Shown here piece after piece: positions 30,636 to 32,084 of a stretch of DNA of 32,084 bases. The notes under the pieces were generated by a model. It saw nothing but the letters and a program-made list of their open reading frames with translations. It made no database searches and was not told the origin of the DNA. The DNA is from a virus. The position numbers and the translations under genes were made by a program. The stretch's first letter is position 1, and each line of letters starts with the position of its first letter. The DNA is taken from the IMG/VR virus record IMGVR_UViG_3300046804_003239, positions 1 through 32,084 of that record; one strand, given 5' to 3'.

Positions 30636-32081
30636 ATGTTCCATTCCGAGCATCTGCAGGAAAAGTGGGCACCTCTCTTAGACTATAAGGGTCTTGATAC
30701 AATCAAAGATTCTCATCGTAGAGCTGTAACCGCTGTCCTGCTCGAAAACCAAGAAAGATTCTTAAAAGAAGAATCAGCATTTAATTCAGGTGGAATTACC
30801 AACCTGATGGAGACCCCAACCATGAACACCGGTTCAACTGGTGCTCCTTATGGTGCAGGTTTCGGTGGTAGTGCTGCTGCCGGCGGTCCTACTGCAGGTT
30901 TCGATCCAGTTCTGATCTCACTCATTCGTCGTTCAATGCCCAATCTGGTCGCTTATGACCTGGCTGGCGTTCAACCAATGACCGGTCCTACTGGACTCAT
31001 CTTTGCAATGCGCTCACGCTACAATAATCAAACTGGTGATGAGACATTCTACAACGAAGTAGATACCACTTGGTCAGGTCAACCAAAAGGACGTGACAAT
31101 GCTGATGGATTTACTGATGTTAATGCTGGTATGGGTACTACAACCCAATACGGCGCTAACCCAGGAATTCTGAATCCAGTTGGCGCTGGTACTTCAACAG
31201 GTGCTAATGGTTATAATGTTGGTCAAGGTATGCGTACCGACCAAGCAGAAGCTCTTGACGGTACTGGTGATGACGCATTCAACCAGATGGCTTTCTCGAT
31301 CGAGAAGGTCACTGTTACTGCTAAGAGCCGTGCCCTGAAAGCTGAGTACTCACTCGAACTCGCTCAGGACCTCAAGGCAATCCACGGTCTGAATGCTGAG
31401 GCTGAGTTGGCAAATATTCTCTCAACAGAGATTCTTGCTGAAATCAACCGCGAAGTTATCAGAACCATTTACAAGGTTGCTGAGCAAGGTGCTGTTCAGA
31501 ACGTTGCAACTCCTGGTATTTTCGACCTCGATGTTGACTCCAACGGTCGTTGGTCTGTTGAGAAGTTCAAGGGTCTTCTGTTCCAGATTGAGCGTGATGC
31601 TAACGCAATCGCTCAGAGAACTCGTCGTGGAAAGGGTAACATCATCATGTGCTCTGCTGACGTTGCTTCAGCACTGACCATGGCTGGTGTTCTTGACTAC
31701 ACCCCCGCTCTGAACGCAAACCTCCAGGTTGACGATACCGGCAACACCTTTGCTGGTACTCTGATGGGCAAATTCCGTGTATACATTGACCCATATGCTG
31801 CTAACCTGACTGCAGGCAATGCAACCCCAGGCAACCAGTATTATGTTGTTGGTTATAAGGGTTCTTCACCTTATGACGCTGGAATCTTCTATTGCCCATA
31901 TGTTCCTCTCCAAATGGTACGTGCCGTTGGTGAGAACAGCTTCCAGCCTAAGATCGGATTCAAGACCCGCTATGGTCTTGTTGCTAACCCATTTGCGGAA
32001 GGTCTCAACAAAGGACTCGGTGCTCTTACTGTTAACGCTAACCGTTACTACAGAAGAGTTGCTGTTAAGAACCTCATGTGA
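30636..32081 (+). CDS. 23: Major capsid protein gp23
   Basis: gp23 builds the hexamers of the head shell. Typical stretches are 'LQEKWAPLLDYKGLDTIKDS', 'AVTAVLLENQERFLKEE', 'FDPVLISLIRRSMPNLVAYD', 'LAGVQPMTGPTGLIFAMRSR' and 'IHGLNAEAELANILSTEILA', the last two lying in the region used for marine T4-like phage diversity surveys. The sequence resembles cyanophage gp23. 'TNLMETPTMN' gives an L-x-E site with Glu59, near the T4 maturation cut after Glu65, so removal of residues 1-59 by gp21 is predicted. Length 481 against 521 in T4. The gene is complete, ending 3 bases before the window edge, and is clearly richer in G and C than the genes at the left. Confidence 0.97.
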   Translation: MFHSEHLQEKWAPLLDYKGLDTIKDSHRRAVTAVLLENQERFLKEESAFNSGGITNLMETPTMNTGSTGAPYGAGFGGSAAAGGPTAGFDPVLISLIRRSMPNLVAYDLAGVQPMTGPTGLIFAMRSRYNNQTGDETFYNEVDTTWSGQPKGRDNADGFTDVNAGMGTTTQYGANPGILNPVGAGTSTGANGYNVGQGMRTDQAEALDGTGDDAFNQMAFSIEKVTVTAKSRALKAEYSLELAQDLKAIHGLNAEAELANILSTEILAEINREVIRTIYKVAEQGAVQNVATPGIFDLDVDSNGRWSVEKFKGLLFQIERDANAIAQRTRRGKGNIIMCSADVASALTMAGVLDYTPALNANLQVDDTGNTFAGTLMGKFRVYIDPYAANLTAGNATPGNQYYVVGYKGSSPYDAGIFYCPYVPLQMVRAVGENSFQPKIGFKTRYGLVANPFAEGLNKGLGALTVNANRYYRRVAVKNLM

Positions 32082-32084
32082 TCC

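Noticed and set aside
1-32084. tRNA genes, CRISPR arrays, insertion sequences, host-derived metabolic genes
   Set aside because: None found by reading: gaps are too short and show no cloverleaf, spaced repeat or inverted terminal repeat, and all long frames are phage structural or packaging genes.

Overview
The window is the late structural (head, neck and tail) region of a T4-like marine myovirus, most probably a cyanophage infecting Prochlorococcus or Synechococcus. Three things point there: the T4 core gene order 8-13-14-15-16-17-18-19-20-67-21-22-23; proteins typical of marine cyanomyoviruses (a DUF4815 structural protein, a very large protein upstream of gp8, a Cys-rich multidomain protein between the terminase subunits); and AT-rich DNA with T4-type late promoter cores (ATAAATA). 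No photosynthesis or other host-like metabolic gene lies here, so the host is inferred from family resemblance only. Every supported gene is on the + strand and there is almost no empty DNA.

Left part (1-14064), baseplate and tail periphery: a very large structural protein cut by the left window edge and in the gp7 position, baseplate wedge gp8, a DUF4815 protein ending in a Pro-Thr repeat, and a 'DPLAQSF' structural protein that looks like the detached C-terminal part of the DUF4815 protein. A small 50-codon gene at 14102-14254 is broken by two compensating indels in A-runs.

Middle (14254-21650), neck and packaging: gp13, gp14 (enlarged by a repeat-rich insert), gp15 (with a C-terminal extension), small terminase gp16, a lysine- and cysteine-rich multidomain protein, large terminase gp17, and a small zinc-ribbon protein overlapping the gp17 stop. 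Right part (21732-32081), tail and head: sheath gp18, tube gp19, portal gp20, a gp67-like core peptide, a small protein with a T4-like capsid-targeting N-terminus, two unassigned structural proteins, prohead protease gp21, scaffold gp22 and major capsid protein gp23.

The genes form one assembly programme. gp20 starts the prohead on a gp22/gp67 core inside a gp23 shell, gp21 then cuts the core and capsid, gp16/gp17 package DNA through gp20, and gp13/14/15 close the neck and join it to the gp18/gp19 tail with its gp7-like/gp8/DUF4815 periphery. The most unusual features are small beta-rich modules shared between unrelated structural genes, a candidate set of proteins packaged inside the head (18024-19757 and 26421-26741) sharing a domain and a targeting/cleavage-like peptide, the broken gene before gp13, and nine late-promoter-like motifs in the short intergenic gaps.
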